DNA from: Annulohypoxylon bovei var. microspora
Taxonomy: Eukaryota > Ascomycota > Sordariomycetes > Xylariales > Hypoxylaceae
Length of the DNA stretch: 57,629 nt
Assembly (NCBI GenBank): GCA_022836615.1
Contig: MU405401.1
Span: 1-57,629, forward strand
Reading direction: 5' to 3'
Shown: piece after piece, positions 35,741-46,700 of the stretch
Position numbering within the stretch: the first letter of the stretch is position 1
Layout: each line of letters begins with the position of its first letter
Program-made: the position numbers and the translations under genes
The notes under the pieces: model-generated
The model's input: the letters and a program-made list of their open reading frames with translations, nothing else
Database searches by the model: none
What the model was told of the DNA's origin: nothing

Positions 35741-37485
35741 GTAGATAGGTAGACAAAAGAATTGAAGTTATTCGAAAGCTAGTATTGTCGAGTTTACAAA
35801 AGGTTGATTTCCCCCTCCCCCTCTCCTCTTGAATCTCGTCGATCAAGATGCGGTGGGTCCTTAACGACTATCCCTGCGTTGCCATCGTGTTAGTAATTTA
35901 GATGGAAAACCACACGTGAGTTTACCCCCGTATACCTACATAAATAGAGTCTCTAGTTTAATAGTAACCTCAATCTTACAAATGTAGATAGGGCCCTTAA
36001 ATGAAATGACTAATTGTGGTTTTCCAATCGAAAATTGAATTACAAATACTTGATCACTCGTGGAGGCAAGGAGGTTAACCCTACTCCCCGGAAGATAAGA
36101 CAGGGACCGCTTTGCGATCGGCGGGCAATACATTATTCTCTTCGCCATAGATACTAGACGATACTTGAATTGATAAGACGAACTTGGTGCTTAAATCCTA
36201 CTGCTGATCAGTGGCACGTTATATCCAATCGCCAATGTTTATAAGAAGCATGTCTACGAAGTACGATGGAGACAATCCCGCTTATTAGGTTGTGGCGGCA
36301 ATGTCTTATTACCTAGACTGCTCCACTCGTACTCCCCTCACCTCGACGGCGATTGCGCTAAGACCTATGCAAGATGAACTTCGGGGCGGACGAAGTATAA
36401 AGCTAGATCTACATATACTTCCCTACTTCCCTTGTCCCGATAGGATGGTGCTTTGAATGCACATATTCCATAAAAGGAATGTGGATCGGCCATTCTGCGC
36501 TTATGATTTGCCCATTATATTAGGCAGGTATGGGGGGAGTCGACGCTGCCTCCGAACCATGCTAGAGCCTGCTAGTATGGAACCTTTCTTGAGCCGCCAG
36601 CAAAGCTCAACTTTCTGCTTGTCCAGAATATTCCATCCCACTTCTACCCTCAAACTCGGCCATTTTTATCCTTCAATTAATACTCGACCAACCTATCCAG
36701 CCTATCCAACTAATAAGCTGGGCTGGGCATCACTATGTGGTGATCGTTCATAGGCTAAGACTCGTCTCCCCCTTATTCCACGTGGAATTTTCCAGAGGCG
36801 AAAGTGGAACGCTAGTGGTGCTGCCTCGCAGGTATTACTCTCACGACTTGATGAGCAGACAAGGCTTCAGATATCATATTTTTCTTTTGTCAGCTTCTAC
36901 TATCGTCGTATTTTCCCGAGATTCCCCTAAGCGAGCTGAAATCGGACATTACTCTACCAGGATCTCGGGCATCTTTGACCCTCTAGACCGTTGTATTCGG
37001 CGACCCGATTGAATTCTGTTATGCATAAGATTCTCGCTATCACAGATCTACGATGCATATCAAATCAAAGAGTACTACGTAGTCAGTAGGCTGTCTATGA
37101 TGACGGGACGTCCCGTCGAACGGCAATTCGTTAGTTTCCTAACCCTCATCACTTGGCGCATAAGCTTGTAGACACCCATCTTACTCTCCGTGGCATCGTG
37201 ATTGGCCAACTCCGCAATATTAAACCCCCGGCGGTGCAGATCGATGCCTTCGTGGGCAATTCTTATACATTTTTGGTAATATTGTTCTCTCGAGGCGAGC
37301 TGAACTATACGCATGCACATAAACCATAGTCTGGTAGATCGGCATTGTGGCTTAAGATGTCCTATGAGCTAGCGACTTTTCTGTCTGTTGACTTTGTGTT
37401 CCTCTTTAACGCCCATGGTTCCTGTTCCTGCTTCGTCTGCTAGTGTCGATTTAGACCGGTTAGCATAGCGGAGGGCCGACGCGAT
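35741..37485. other. Intergenic, 1.7 kb, no gene recognised
   Basis: It contains AGGTAGATAGGTAG at the left end. Several frames of 70-100 codons (for example 36457-36753 and 36737-37012) have no family signal or splice-supported extension. The right end is the promoter of the SLATT gene. Confidence 0.4.
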
Positions 37486-38661
37486 ATGGCATCGTTCGCC
37501 AGCGCAGTGTTGCGGCTGATCTTTAAAAGGAAGCCGCAAGAAGGACGCATCGATGAAGGTCGCATCGACGAGGAACAGGGCAACCAAAATGCTGGCTTCG
37601 CCGCGGGCTTCGGCTCGACTACCATGTCTTCCACACTGGGAGGGACCTCGAATGTGCTCCCCCACAGCCCCCGAAGTTACCTCGTCTCTTCAGACGACCA
37701 GCTGAGGCTTTTCCGTCTTATGGTAGGCATAACTACCTCGCCATACCTCGGCTACAGCGAGTCGAGCCCCATAGGAACGCGCCCGGCGGCCAATATCGGC
37801 ATATACGCGCGAGTCGTGCACTCAGAGCAGAAATCCAAGGACCGCTACAAGGTTTTCTCAATCCTCATCAACGTCTGCTACTTCTTACAGATAGTAGTTG
37901 CTGCGTCTATCACGGCCATGGGAGCCGCGGGAGTCAGTCACGGTGCGGTGACGGCGTTTGGGGCTATTAACACCATCATCGCGGGGCTCCTGACATTTCT
38001 CAAGGGCAGCGGGCTGCCCGGACGTCTCAAGTACTACGGCAACGAATGGAAGAAGATACGCGAATTCATCGAGCAGCGCGAGCGCGACTTCTCCCGTACG
38101 GGCTGTACCCTCGACGTCTACGAGGTCGTTGCGGCCGTCGACCGAATGTACAACAACACTAAGCAGGAGATCGAAATGAACACCCCCGACAGCTACAATT
38201 CAGTAACCGGACACATGCGATTAAGAAATGGTAGTCATGAGAAAGTCAGCGTCGACGTTTCGAAACTAGAAGGCCTAGCGTCCCGACTCAGTGGCCTTGA
38301 AAATAAGGCGCAGGACGTAAGGGACCGTATACACGAGCATGGAAAGGGGGTGCAAGAGGATATACGCGGGCTAGGAGAGACTGCGAAGGGTCAATTTGAA
38401 GACAATACGGCGCGCCTAGACCGAGAGGCCCGGGAGCGTCGCGCACAGGCAGCACAGTTAATTGACCAAGGACAACAAGAGGTGCTAGATAGTAAATACA
38501 GGGCAGAACAGGCAGGAAGGCAGGCGGTAAGAGAAGCGAATGAGACACACAGGACGGCGGTAGGCGAGGTAAGGGCAGCAGCGTCCGCACAGATGCATAG
38601 GGTTGTCGATAGGTTGGGACACCATGATCATCATGATTTAAAACATGAAGAGGAAGGGTAA
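37486..38661 (+). CDS. SLATT-domain (fungal type) two-TM protein
   Basis: Single-exon 391-aa protein from ATG 37486. Residues about 70-200 match the SMODS/SLOG-associating two-TM effector domain of fungi (SLATT_fungal): a helix, RYKVFSILINVCYFLQIVVA (TM1, about 123-146), VTAFGAINTIIAGLLTFLKG (TM2, about 154-174), then WKKIREFIEQRERDF. From about 250 to 380 the chain is a highly charged amphipathic helix or coiled coil (repeated ARLDREARERRAQ-type heptads), ending in a His-rich patch (GHHDHHD). A short duplication GRIDEGRIDE sits at 20-29. In bacteria SLATT proteins are proposed pore-forming effectors of nucleotide-signalling conflict systems; fungal copies have no proven role. There is no adjacent nucleotidyltransferase or SLOG gene. 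Confidence 0.85.
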   Translation: MASFASAVLRLIFKRKPQEGRIDEGRIDEEQGNQNAGFAAGFGSTTMSSTLGGTSNVLPHSPRSYLVSSDDQLRLFRLMVGITTSPYLGYSESSPIGTRPAANIGIYARVVHSEQKSKDRYKVFSILINVCYFLQIVVAASITAMGAAGVSHGAVTAFGAINTIIAGLLTFLKGSGLPGRLKYYGNEWKKIREFIEQRERDFSRTGCTLDVYEVVAAVDRMYNNTKQEIEMNTPDSYNSVTGHMRLRNGSHEKVSVDVSKLEGLASRLSGLENKAQDVRDRIHEHGKGVQEDIRGLGETAKGQFEDNTARLDREARERRAQAAQLIDQGQQEVLDSKYRAEQAGRQAVREANETHRTAVGEVRAAASAQMHRVVDRLGHHDHHDLKHEEEG

Positions 38662-39933
38662 TGGTAATTATGATGAATAATAAAGGCACTAGGTTAGGAT
38701 CCTGGAATGGGCGTCGTGGAAAAGGGATGAGTTGAACATGTATACTTTTAATAGCCTAAGATATCCCAAGTTTTGACTGTATAACTACATTTAATATCGA
38801 AACAATATTATATTATTTTGTAATATACGTATTGGCAGATATAGCTAGTGCTTAATGTATCCTGTCTAGATATTTATCATATCGGGTCGTCCAACCAAAT
38901 ATATCCTAGTTACATAGTTCCAAACCTCCACGTTAGTTTTCTCAGGCTATTTCATACGCAGCGAGGTAAATCTCTACTAACAGCAATAAATCACAAATAG
39001 TCTATGATTATGGTGAGAATGAGAATTTAAGTAGCAAAAACTCGCTGAGCATTACAAATCTAGGTATAAATGAAAGTATCTCATGGTGGGCCCACCAAAG
39101 AAAAAAAGGGGGAGGGAGGGGGGATAGAAGCTCGTAATAACCCTAACCCATAAGTTGGACCGCCACCAAGCTCAAGAATAACACTACAGGCTGGTAATTT
39201 CCACGAGGCGTAGGATTGTAGGTTGCACAGTAGTCCCAGGCAACACGGCAGGGTTTAATATGCGCCACGGCGTCCAGTTTTGACGCTGCTTAACTACGCC
39301 ACTCGCCAGCTGATGATGAAATAAACATCAATATATTTTCCATGACGTAGATGGATGGAATCAGTATTAACTCCTATTTACTTCGTTTATAAGGTAACGA
39401 TCCCACGTGCTTTATCATACCTAGTCGACAGATGGTCGGATAATCTCGTAATTTAAGATAATATAGTACAGGTACATATCTTCGTCAAAGTCTTTTTTGA
39501 AGAGTTCACTACGAACCTTTATATGTGTAGACGCGTTTAACTAGTGGATTGTGCACAGTGAGATTCAATATCTATCCATCACATCTCGACAATGACACGC
39601 CTACCTAGACCGCTTTCCTCCCGGCAACAGACAGCTGCCGCCTTGGCCACCCGTATACGTACTACAATCCTTCATGTTCGAGAAGAACGAGCAAAGCTTT
39701 CTCCCAGCAACACCAAAATACCTAATCTTGGTATTTGGTACCTGGTTTTTGTCTCGCACACCTTTTACGTTCCTTTATCGTCGCGACCAAGTTTTCGCTA
39801 GAACACAGTTTCACTTACATTCACCCTGCCCGAGTCGAACACATGGACCACAGCTACGCCGTGCTTCCATTGACGGTTCCTGCTAGGTAAATCACAAAAA
39901 CCCGTACACCAAAACACTTATACCCCAGTATCC
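38662..39933. other. Intergenic, 1.3 kb
   Basis: It holds a G-rich tract at 39108-39126 and CCCACGTG at 39402. A frame from ATG 39592 (69 codons) could be an upstream exon or nothing; there is no supporting splice pattern I trust. Confidence 0.4.
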
Positions 39934-41155
39934 ATGGATTCCGCGATCTCTGGCGTTCACCCCTCGCCGGGCCCCTCAAGCCCAACCCGTGAATCCAAGA
40001 CCGAGCCTAAGCCGTCCTCCTCGGCCCTAGCCAACAGGTCCACAACCACGCTGACGCTTAGAGACCGAGCGATGGACGAGGACCAGGTGCTCCAGCGCTC
40101 AGGACGCCCGCTACCCAGCTCGTCGGCTCCGGCTTCGCGCCCGCCCACCCGCCATGGCAGCCGCGGCGACGACGTCATGCCACGAGTCTCCCCCTCCGGC
40201 AAGCCCGCCATGTTCGGCTCTACATCCCGTAAGAAGGGCATGAACGAAGCCAGTATGTAACATCCAAAGTTCTTTTTTTCCCCTTTCTAGTCTGACTCCC
40301 GTTGTTATAGTGGCACGGCTCAACCAGAGCGCCCACCAGTCTCGAGTGCCCACCCCCATCCCGACCCCCACCCTCGCCGACAAGAAGAAGAAAAAGAAGA
40401 AGGCAGCAAGCCTCCTAAACGTGTTCCGACTGCCCTTCGAAAGCACGCTGCCGAACCCGGCGCGCAGCGCGGAGTACCAGCGCATCCACGCCGCGCTCGC
40501 GAGCTACCGGCGACAAGCACAGCAGCAGCAAGCGCAGAAGTCCGTGCCCTTGCAGAACTTCGAGGAGAAGAAGGAGCACGTGGCGGCGCAGCTGTGGAAG
40601 GGGCGCCCCCTGCTGCCGCCCATCAGCGAGCTGCCGGAGCTGCTGCAGGAGGCGGACGTGGCGTGCCGGCGCGCGAGCGGCGCGTCCAAGTACTGGAAGG
40701 ACGACGTCGACCGGGACCTGTGGCAGCGGGTGCTGGTGGCGAAGCTCGTGCGCGCCAAGTACGCCCAGCTCGACGAGACCCAGGGCCCGCTCCTGCGCTG
40801 CGCGCGCCGGGCCGCCGGCCTCGAGCCCGCCGAGCTCTGGTACCGCCTGTGGGAGGTCCGGGCCGCGCAGCAGAAGGAGCGGGCTAACATGGACAAGGAC
40901 TACAAGCTGCGCTACAAGAAGAGGGTCAAGGAGGAGAAGCAGAAGAAGAAGTTGCGCGAGAAGATCAGGGCCGAGGAGGTGAAGTACTGGAAGCAGTATG
41001 AAAAGGAAGAGAGGGAGAGGTTGGAGGAGTTAAGGCAGATATCGAGATCGCGCATGGAGGCGAGGGAGAGGGACAAGGCCAAGAACCAGGCTTATGGGTT
41101 CCTTGCTGCGATGGAGGAGCCGTATCTGTCGATGTCATCCTGGGGCCACCCTTGA
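39934..41155 (+). CDS. Basic coiled-coil protein, unknown function
   Basis: Two exons, 39934-40252 and 40311-41155, give 387 aa. The intron has GTATGT, a CTGAC branch and TTATAG, and is removed in phase (A|TG). The first 150 residues are disordered, Ser/Pro/Arg-rich, and include a seven-Lys run (about 131-137). The central part (about 150-290) is helical with conserved-looking aromatic positions (ASKYWKDDVDRDLWQRVLVA, ELWYRLWEVRAAQQ). Residues 295-365 are a very charged Lys/Glu/Arg coiled coil. There is no signal peptide or membrane segment, so a cytoplasmic or nuclear location is likely. Exon 2 is very GC-rich at third positions. I do not recognise the family. Confidence 0.78.
40253..40310 (+). 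other. Intron of the coiled-coil protein gene
   Basis: 58 bp with donor GTATGTAAC, branch CTGACTCC and acceptor GTTATAG. Splicing joins two long frames that otherwise do not continue. Confidence 0.85.
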
Positions 41156-41828
41156 CTTTTTGATGAATTACCTATGGTTGTAGAAGGATATACCCAGTCG
41201 AAGGATCCTCTTAGCATCATGGCGAGTTGTTTGAGAGAGGGAGGCTAATCGTGATGGATCATGTGGGGAGTCAGCCATACCTGCTTGAGATAGAATCCCT
41301 TCAAAAGGGAGGAGAGTGGCATTTTGCTGAGCAACAAAAGCTACCACGTATTCTGATCAGCACATTAGATACGTCTTGTATCTCATGATAGCTGATTAGA
41401 TGCTCTGGTAAATGAAATGATAATATCGCAATACAAATTAAAATCTCGTCAAACACCGTTAGAAATACCTACATAAGTTATCAGAACTACACATGTGTTA
41501 TTGATTTTTTTGGTACATGAAGTACCTAACTTCAAATATACCCCACTTGTAGGAATAGCTCCTTCGTTGAGATGTCTCAACTCAATGGGTACAACTTTAT
41601 TTTATTTTATAAAAAGCAAGACAGGGGCCGCCATGAACTAATTTCGGGGTATCAAGTAGTAACGAATGCCATGCATGCTCTTCCATCATCGTAACTCATC
41701 GCAACTCATTGGGTACATGTTTGACAATATGTTGTCCTCCTAAAAGTGAGACTTACACTAATAGCTCGTTGCGTCTCCTCAGCTGATATGTAATGTTCAT
41801 GTAAGAACTTAGGAACAAGAATTCGAGA
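41156..41828. other. Convergent 3' intergenic region
   Basis: It lies between the 3' ends of two convergent genes. A repeated word (CAACTCAATGGGTACAACTT and CAACTCATTGGGTACATG, about 41579 and 41701) is visible; nothing else is. Confidence 0.4.
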
Positions 41829-43796
41829 CTAGGCGCCGTGAACTAGGGCGTCGACAAGCGTCTGTGCATCGTAGAATAATTTTCCAAGTACCGCCGTTTG
41901 CTTAGGTGTTGATCTGACGGGAATCGCCGACTTAGTCGTCTTTTTAGTGTAAGCTGCGAACACTATTCCTCGATTCGCCATCACACTCTGGCTATCACCA
42001 GTCTCATTCCGAGCAGTCGTGCTATGGTCACTGTAAAAGGAGCAGGTCCACCCCCGTGATATCATTCCTGGGGATGCAAGCTCGTCACGGTACTCTTTCC
42101 AGCCTTTGAATCCAAGCATCTTTCTGTGGAATTGGGCGTGGATTCGAAAAGGCGACCCGAATTGATTCAAACCATACGCAGCAAGTATCCGACCAGTCAC
42201 CTCGGATTTCGGATTGGCGACGATAGAGCACCGGGCGGCGGCGCGATCTCTGTCTTGGGCTTTGAGTTGACGATATGTAGAAGTTGATTGCCGCGATGGG
42301 TCCGAGCTGTCTCCCTCCCCTTTTGGCCAGAGACTGACAATATAAACTAAGTCGAAATTGTACGTATTGGCGATGCTAGCTGCCCACATTGCTCCCAGTG
42401 ATCCAGAAGCATTGGTAGGTGAATAAGCTAGAGTAAGAAAATGAGAATCCGTTGGTGTACGAGGCGGAGTGAGCTCTCCGGACGAATAGTTGATCGCAAC
42501 TGTGGGAGCGATCGGCATATGTCGGGTAGAACGACTTCTACCGATAGGAGTTTTCGGCGAATCCTTTGGGGGTGGTGTGGGTGGTATATCAACTTCTGGT
42601 TTAGGTGTAGCAGGTAGGCACTCCAACACGTCATCGTCGTCGAGGCTATAAAACTCGTCAAGTGTAGGCTCCCTTAGGTTGCTATCGATTGGCCTATATC
42701 TAGTAATAGTCGACAAGGAATCCATACTCCCAGTTCTTCGCACGAACCGTGATCGAATCACAAACGCTTTTTCCTCTAGAGGAGTGCAGGCCAATGATAC
42801 TGGATCTTGCGGCCTAGTACCCCATGATTCCCTAGGGGAATGTGAAACTTGCGTACCATCTCGAGAGTTGAAGTCAAACGATGGCCGTGGCGTAATCTTA
42901 ATAGGCGAAGCTAGGGTCTTGGTTGGCACCAATTGGTCATGTAAGGAACGTGAACACTCTTCCTCGTTATCCGAGGCAGGTGGGGAGTCAGGGGCAGGGA
43001 CCGCGAACGGTAAGGGTAAAGGATTTCTTAGTACAAAGGAAAATTCCGCGGCCAAATCCTTATTTGGTTTCCCAAAGGACTTTCTAATTGGTATATCGAC
43101 GGTATTTATCCTCGTTCGGGGTGAGGGGGGCGTAGACAAGGTTGGGGATGGCGGTTTATAATTCAATAATCTTACGCCGTTCGTCGAGAACTTGGCAATG
43201 CGGTCGTCAATAGAAGTATCCAGACCTAGATTATTAAACAATGAAGATACACGCTGAGGATACCAATCTAATATGTTCTCTTCTTGGGGGTTTTTGATAG
43301 TACGTTGGTAAGCGGCTTCTTTAGCTGTGACTCCCTGTTCGTCCATGGTGAGAGCCTCTGGGAATCTGAAATGGGATAGCCTCGGGGTACCAAGAGGGTG
43401 ATCAGCCTGCTTGGTATGCATCGATAATGGCTGTATCGGGTCACTGGGATGATATCGATGATTTAAAATATCACCGATCGAGCCAATTGAAGACCGTCTT
43501 CTTCGATTTCCATGTGGTTGAGGTAAGCTTTGAGAGCGCTCTTTAGCTGCTCTGGTCCATGACATTGGTTCCTCTCTAGGCTTCATGTGTATCGACGTCG
43601 GGTTCATAAATGACGGTGCTGGGAAATGTTGACCATCGTGAGGTTGCGATAGGGTCGACACGGTTGACAATTCTCTATTTCTCTCCCCTCTTTCTTTATC
43701 CCTCCTCCTCGAACCACCAAAGAACCTCTCTAGCCTCTCTAGTCTATTGACCATGTTGGCTGCTATATTGAACTCCCTTGGCTGTTCTTTTGCCAT
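41829..43796 (-). CDS. Conserved fungal protein with long disordered N-terminus, unknown function
   Basis: Single-exon 655-aa protein. Residues 1-440 are Ser/Pro/Thr-rich, with many SP/TP sites (SPTLSTPPSPRTR, PPTPPPKDSPKTPIGRSRST) typical of regulated, phosphorylated proteins. Residues about 455-655 look folded: GAMWAASIANTYNFDLVYIV, a segment with VTGRILAAYGL, FHRKMLGFKGWKEYRDE, GIVFAAYTKK, and a helix FYDAQTLVDALVHG at the end. This suggests one alpha/beta domain, possibly of GAF type, but I cannot name it. There is no signal peptide or membrane helix. The start is the first ATG, preceded by a long untranslated stretch. Confidence 0.75.
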   Translation of the reverse strand: MAKEQPREFNIAANMVNRLERLERFFGGSRRRDKERGERNRELSTVSTLSQPHDGQHFPAPSFMNPTSIHMKPREEPMSWTRAAKERSQSLPQPHGNRRRRSSIGSIGDILNHRYHPSDPIQPLSMHTKQADHPLGTPRLSHFRFPEALTMDEQGVTAKEAAYQRTIKNPQEENILDWYPQRVSSLFNNLGLDTSIDDRIAKFSTNGVRLLNYKPPSPTLSTPPSPRTRINTVDIPIRKSFGKPNKDLAAEFSFVLRNPLPLPFAVPAPDSPPASDNEEECSRSLHDQLVPTKTLASPIKITPRPSFDFNSRDGTQVSHSPRESWGTRPQDPVSLACTPLEEKAFVIRSRFVRRTGSMDSLSTITRYRPIDSNLREPTLDEFYSLDDDDVLECLPATPKPEVDIPPTPPPKDSPKTPIGRSRSTRHMPIAPTVAINYSSGELTPPRTPTDSHFLTLAYSPTNASGSLGAMWAASIANTYNFDLVYIVSLWPKGEGDSSDPSRQSTSTYRQLKAQDRDRAAARCSIVANPKSEVTGRILAAYGLNQFGSPFRIHAQFHRKMLGFKGWKEYRDELASPGMISRGWTCSFYSDHSTTARNETGDSQSVMANRGIVFAAYTKKTTKSAIPVRSTPKQTAVLGKLFYDAQTLVDALVHGA

Positions 43797-46700
43797 TATG
43801 TCAACTGATTAGCTACACTGTACTTCAGGATCATGGAGCAGAATGGTTTACCTACTGCGTAGCTTTCAAGATGAAGGGAAGAGCGAGTTATAATGCGGTT
43901 GCTGTGTCTTTATCGGTGTAGATTCCCTGGGACAATGTCGAAAGACCGTGAGTCAAGAATAATTCGTAGACAAGACAAATTCGTGAATGTCTTCGGCTTC
44001 TAAGCGACTGACTAGGACACCCGAATAAGTGATGTCAAAGACCGATTCGCGACACACTCAAGTGTAGACGAAGAGGACTTGTGGGTGTCACGAGTCGAGT
44101 CGTAGAAGATAAAGTAAATATCGTGAGGTTTGATGTAGTGGCATTGCACAGCCGGCAGACAGATTCGTGGTGTGAGATGGTACAGCAGACAAGCTCGAGG
44201 GGTACCGAATAAATTCGAGGGTTAGAGATAAGAGAAAGAGGATGTCACAAGCAGATGTTGTGTTGCCAGCATCCCTAGTGCTGAGGACTTCCTCTTAACA
44301 CCTGTACGGATTTTCACCTATGAGACGATAGACTGGGCTAGAAAGGAGGTCGCAATGTCTCAACCGCGGCCGGGGCACCGGGCGCAGGGATGGGTCTTGA
44401 TTTTCAAGACCAGATCACGGTGGCGTCTGGGGCAGTTCAATGCTGGGAAACATTAGTTTGGGTGCAAGTGCGGGTGTAGTTTTTGAGTAAAGCAAGTCAG
44501 GGTGTCGAAAAAAAGAGTGACAGGGTAATATGTCGAATAGATTGATGCGGGAATATATTAGTAGACACTACTAGTGACTGGTATGCTAATGTAGTTTATA
44601 TTGTTTTGGGGTTGAACAACACGAAAGAGAAATCTGAATGAGAGAATGAATGTTTGGCATGTAGACTTACAACTTGATATGGGGGTTATTCGATCTCAAG
44701 ATAGATCGGACTCTTAGGAGAGTGGCAGTAGACAATAAGATCTGGTAAACTCGTATGTGCATATGTGTGTAAGGTCGTGCGTCATGTTAGTTTGGGGGGG
44801 TAATCGGGTCATCTAACCAGCTCCCCAGCTACCTAGTTACCAGTGGCAAATGATGCAAGCAACAAGTCCTGAAGTCTCAGTTCATGTGAAGTTTCGAATG
44901 TTAAGTAAAGTGATGATGAAGGAGGGTTGTGATGGGCTGGATGCAAGAGGATTCGACCTAGCTGTTTAATACCTAGGTACTTTGTACTAAGGTAGTCACA
45001 ACCCAACTCCATTGGTCAACATGGCTGGTAAACCACCATTTTAGGAATGTGGGTTGGTTGGCTGGGACCCCGGACCTTCCAGCACAATCGCCAATTGAGG
45101 TTGCCCAGGTGCTATCCATCTCATACCATCTCATACTTCCACCTTGAACATTGAATGCTGTAATTACATAAATACATTCTTGCGAAGGGAAGTCACAGCC
45201 AAGCACGGTGATATACTCAATTCGAGACTGTCTCCCTTTCTGAGAACAAATCGGAAAATACAGGTATGGGATGTATGGGATAGGAGGGGAACCTGGAAGA
45301 AACGGATAGGACCCGAGCACCTCGAGTCCTCCGTGTTCCGTGTTCTCCGTGTACAACAGCCTTGTACTCAGTGTCAGTGTTCAAATTTCAAGATCTGATG
45401 TCTTTCTCATCCATCATGCAAGTACGATATAGGTATGTGCAAGCGCATATGCATGGTACCTGACTATCAGCTGTTAACGTAACTTGCCTTGCAAATAGAA
45501 CAAGTCTATTGGACACATAGCGCTCTCTACCAAGGTGAGATGCGGTAGTTATGGTTTCCGAGTCCCAGGGCTGGGATCTGGATCGCCCGCAACGGCTTTT
45601 TGACCTTGACTTTGACCATTTGAATGGACCTTTGAACCTCCCCACATCAGCCAGGCATTAGCATGGTGGGTTGTGTACCTACCTAGGTCCTAGGTAAGTA
45701 AGACACGAAAAAACACGTAAGACATGAGATATACAAAAGACACGATAGGCACGATAGAGACTTAAGCTGAGAAATCAACCCGCCTCTTATCCCTTCTTAA
45801 AAAGAAAGACGAAAGGCTCGGTACGCTACCGAGAAAGCCACATCGAATCCGACAAGCCTCGGCTGTTGTAGCGTATTACAAGCCGTAGCTGCTCCCGTCG
45901 GCCCACTTGAGAAGTAAGATCACTCCCTCTTGAGGGGTTTAGGGGTATTGGACGGAAAGGTCGGTAGGCCTATTGGTGTAAGGGGCGCAAGGGAGCCTAC
46001 AACGTCGTCGTTTGTGTAAAAGCAAGAGATGATTGTTTCCTTAAAGCGTGGGGTTGAAGTTGGACAAATACAAAGTATGTACAAGTGAGCTCCAGTGTAC
46101 AAGTTCCCTATTTAGCTATTTGGCTATTTGGGCTGGTGGAAAACCCCCAATCTTGGCGATGAAACCCGCTAAGCCTAATTCAATATATTAGCGCAACCGG
46201 CTGCATTTTCGACGGCAGTAACATTGAACATGACCTAACTACAAATTTGTAATCCAACTAGTAACTTAAGTTTTACTCGCTTCAAGTTTCACGAAAAATT
46301 CTAACAATTACAACAATTTCTCATATTCTTATTTTCTTTCAGATATCCAGTTCCTGAATTATAGGTTAAGTGAGTTGTGAAAGAGTTATGGGTATCTCGG
46401 AGTAAATCGTCCATTTCTAAGTTACTGTCTCAATAATTAAGACCCACTTCCTCCTTTACATTGGTACGAAATACGTCTCGTCTCGTTTCTCTCCCGATCC
46501 ACAGCCTTTGGATATCGATATCCCCCCTCCCCTTTTCTTTTTTGTTCTTTTGACCTCAGCTTCGCTTCGGAGTTTGAGGGCTACACTTCCATTGGCTTCA
46601 GAAGAAGAGACAAAAACATCTAAACAAATACGCCTATGTAGGAAGATGGACCCTGAACTGAAGAACCTGATGCCCTGCTAGATGCCGCGCGTGCGTAGGC

